Of a stretch of 50,162 bases of DNA, positions 49,142 to 50,162 are shown in pieces. The notes beneath the pieces are model-generated. The model saw only the letters and a program-made list of their open reading frames with translations, was not told where the DNA came from and made no database searches. Made by a program: the position numbers and the translations under genes. This DNA comes from Salinivibrio costicola subsp. costicola ATCC 33508 = LMG 11651. GTDB taxonomy: Bacteria > Pseudomonadota > Gammaproteobacteria > Enterobacterales > Vibrionaceae. Each line of letters opens with the position of its first letter. The stretch's first letter is position 1. The stretch covers positions 1 through 50,162 of the forward strand of contig AQOF01000062.1 in the NCBI GenBank assembly GCA_000565345.1, written 5' to 3'.

Positions 49142-49439
49142 ATGATAACGACACACCCATTTGACCCAGCGGCGTTCTTGGACAATCAAGAAGCACTTCA
49201 AGCTTACTTAGACGAAGCGGTGCAAACGGGCGATCCCGCATTTATCGCCGATGCACTGGGTGTGATCGCACGCGCCAAAGGAATGGCAGATATCGCCAAG
49301 CAAACCGGTCTTTCACGAGAAACCTTGTATCGCACACTCAGCCAAAAAGGCAATCCGAACCTCAAAACACTGATCGCGATTGTGGATGCGGTTAGGGGTG
49401 GAGTTGAGGCTTGGTGGTTCAAAGTCACTGAGTTCATAG
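49142..49439 (+). CDS. HTH antitoxin of the HI1420 type, orphan (frameshifted)
   Basis: About 98 residues when restored. It starts HPFDPAAFLDNQEALQAYLDEAVQTGDPAFIADALGVIARAKGM, followed by a helix-turn-helix (DIAKQTGLSRETLYRTLSQKGNP), matching addiction-module antidotes. As read, the frame continues to 49462 with an unlikely hydrophobic tail. Removing one G at 49390-49391 gives the family-like end DALGVELRLGGSKSLSS, stopping at 49439. The usual toxin partner directly upstream (HI1419-like, RelE fold) is not visible in 48857-49141. It may be a solitary regulator or remnant. Confidence 0.72.
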
Positions 49440-49491
49440 TGGCGATAGCGGTGCTGCTATAGCAAGGAACAAGGATATCCTAAATATTTTT

Positions 49492-50162
49492 CTATTGGAG
49501 GTTGTTTAAATATGCTTCTGGGTACATTTTAGAATAATATCCGTCTAATTCACTTTCCTTCAACAAGGATACTATGGCAAAATCATTTGATCTCAACACC
49601 AAAATGGAAGCAATAATAATACTTGCGGAAAAGAAAATTAATAAATTTGTAGTGCCACCGATATCAATCATATATGTTGAAAAAGCAACGCCAGCAGGAA
49701 TTGGTAGTATACAAAAAGCTAAAAATATAGATTCAAAGGAATTCCTAATATCAGAAGGTGTTGCAGAACATCTAATTTTAGTTGTGTTTATATTGTACAT
49801 AACCATGCCGAGACCACAAATAAAGAACCCAATATAGAGTGCGTATATATTATCAATTACCAAAACTGCCAATAATCCAAAAGAAACTAGGACTATACTC
49901 ATAACGGTAGAATACCTTACCCCAATAAAATTGTTTATTTTATTGCATAGAAACATACTTCCGAAAACCATCCCTAATCCGAATGTTGCTTCAGATACTC
50001 CTAACTCAAGTGAAGATAACCCATAATTTTCTATTACCAAAATAGGAGCGATGTACACTAGGGTCGGAGTGATAATAAAGTTAGATAATGCAGAAACTGA
50101 AACGAGAAGTCTTTCCACTCTATTCTTCACTAGTATATGTGAAGATAAAATATTACCTGTGT
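49492..50162 (-). CDS. MFS permease, C-terminal part (continues past window)
   Basis: At least 223 codons open to the window edge, with about six membrane segments (for example ELGVSEATFGLGMVFGSMF and ALYIGFFICGLGMVMYNINTTKI), matching the C-terminal half of a 12-helix major facilitator protein. The frame runs without a stop beyond GTG 50130, so the N-terminal half lies outside. The gene is visibly more AT-rich than the rest of the window, with codons such as ata, tta and aat dominating, which suggests recent acquisition. Substrate unknown. Confidence 0.75.
   Translation of the reverse strand, partial: TGNILSSHILVKNRVERLLVSVSALSNFIITPTLVYIAPILVIENYGLSSLELGVSEATFGLGMVFGSMFLCNKINNFIGVRYSTVMSIVLVSFGLLAVLVIDNIYALYIGFFICGLGMVMYNINTTKIRCSATPSDIRNSFESIFLAFCILPIPAGVAFSTYMIDIGGTTNLLIFFSASIIIASILVLRSNDFAIVSLLKESELDGYYSKMYPEAYLNNLQ

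Noticed and set aside
49574-49837. Plus-strand open frame opposite the partial MFS gene
   Set aside because: The minus-strand translation is a clear membrane transporter; the plus frame is a by-product of AT-rich sequence.
1-50162. CRISPR arrays, insertion sequences, integrases or phage genes
   Set aside because: No regularly spaced repeats, transposase motifs or phage-type genes were visible on either strand.

Overview
The window looks like a chromosome segment of a marine or halophilic member of the Vibrionaceae. Supporting this are the group-typical block xthA / basic amino-acid ABC transporter / DUF3360 permease / pflB / chemotaxis receptor / pflA, the yfbU...yfbV-ackA-pta arrangement, a formate channel with C-terminal CBS domains, a Ktr potassium system and DUF3360 itself. 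Base composition looks balanced rather than AT-rich; together these suggest Salinivibrio or a close relative. That genus call is an inference from gene content only.

Layout. (1) 1-1830: two tandem tRNA-Tyr genes, a glutathionyl-hydroquinone reductase and a small secreted DUF4168 protein. (2) 1831-6120, minus strand: an arsenic operon arsR - ACR3 permease - second arsR - GAPDH - arsJ, exporting arsenite and, through 1-arseno-3-phosphoglycerate, arsenate. (3) 6284-11498, plus strand: a compact potassium cluster made of a KdpD-like kinase without its N-terminal sensor, a KdpE-like regulator, TrkH, KtrA and KtrB. (4) 11907-18002: two small uncertain ORFs, xthA, a basic amino-acid ABC importer and a TPR protein. 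(5) 18430-27776: anaerobic pyruvate/formate metabolism (DUF3360 permease, pflB, a Cache-domain chemoreceptor, pflA, a LysR regulator and a FocA-CBS fusion). (6) 27839-33029: an MFS exporter, a CbiM-like membrane protein, yfbU, rlmA, chaN-like and yfbV. (7) 33387-41571: ackA-pta, an M20 amidohydrolase, a LysE-type exporter and the metNIQ methionine importer. (8) 41656-48856: a DJ-1/AraC regulator with a metallo-beta-lactamase-fold hydrolase, then an L-carnitine operon (dehydrocarnitine cleavage enzyme, carnitine dehydrogenase, thioesterase, BCCT transporter) facing its probable regulator CdhR. (9) 48857-50162: an antitoxin-like gene without a visible toxin and an AT-rich partial MFS gene.

The most striking property of the sequence is that thirteen otherwise well-conserved genes, including core genes such as pflB, pta and metN, are broken by about nineteen single-base indels, mostly one base lost from a short run of identical bases. 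I found no in-frame nonsense mutations. This pattern points to consensus sequencing error rather than gene decay, so these genes are annotated over their full restored span with the likely error site given.

The most interesting biology is the potassium cluster, where a shortened KdpD/KdpE pair sits in front of a TrkH pore, a KtrA gating subunit and a KtrB pore in one transcription unit with no kdpFABC and no full-length trkA. Next come the permease of unknown substrate directly upstream of pflB, and the formate channel carrying nucleotide-sensor domains.
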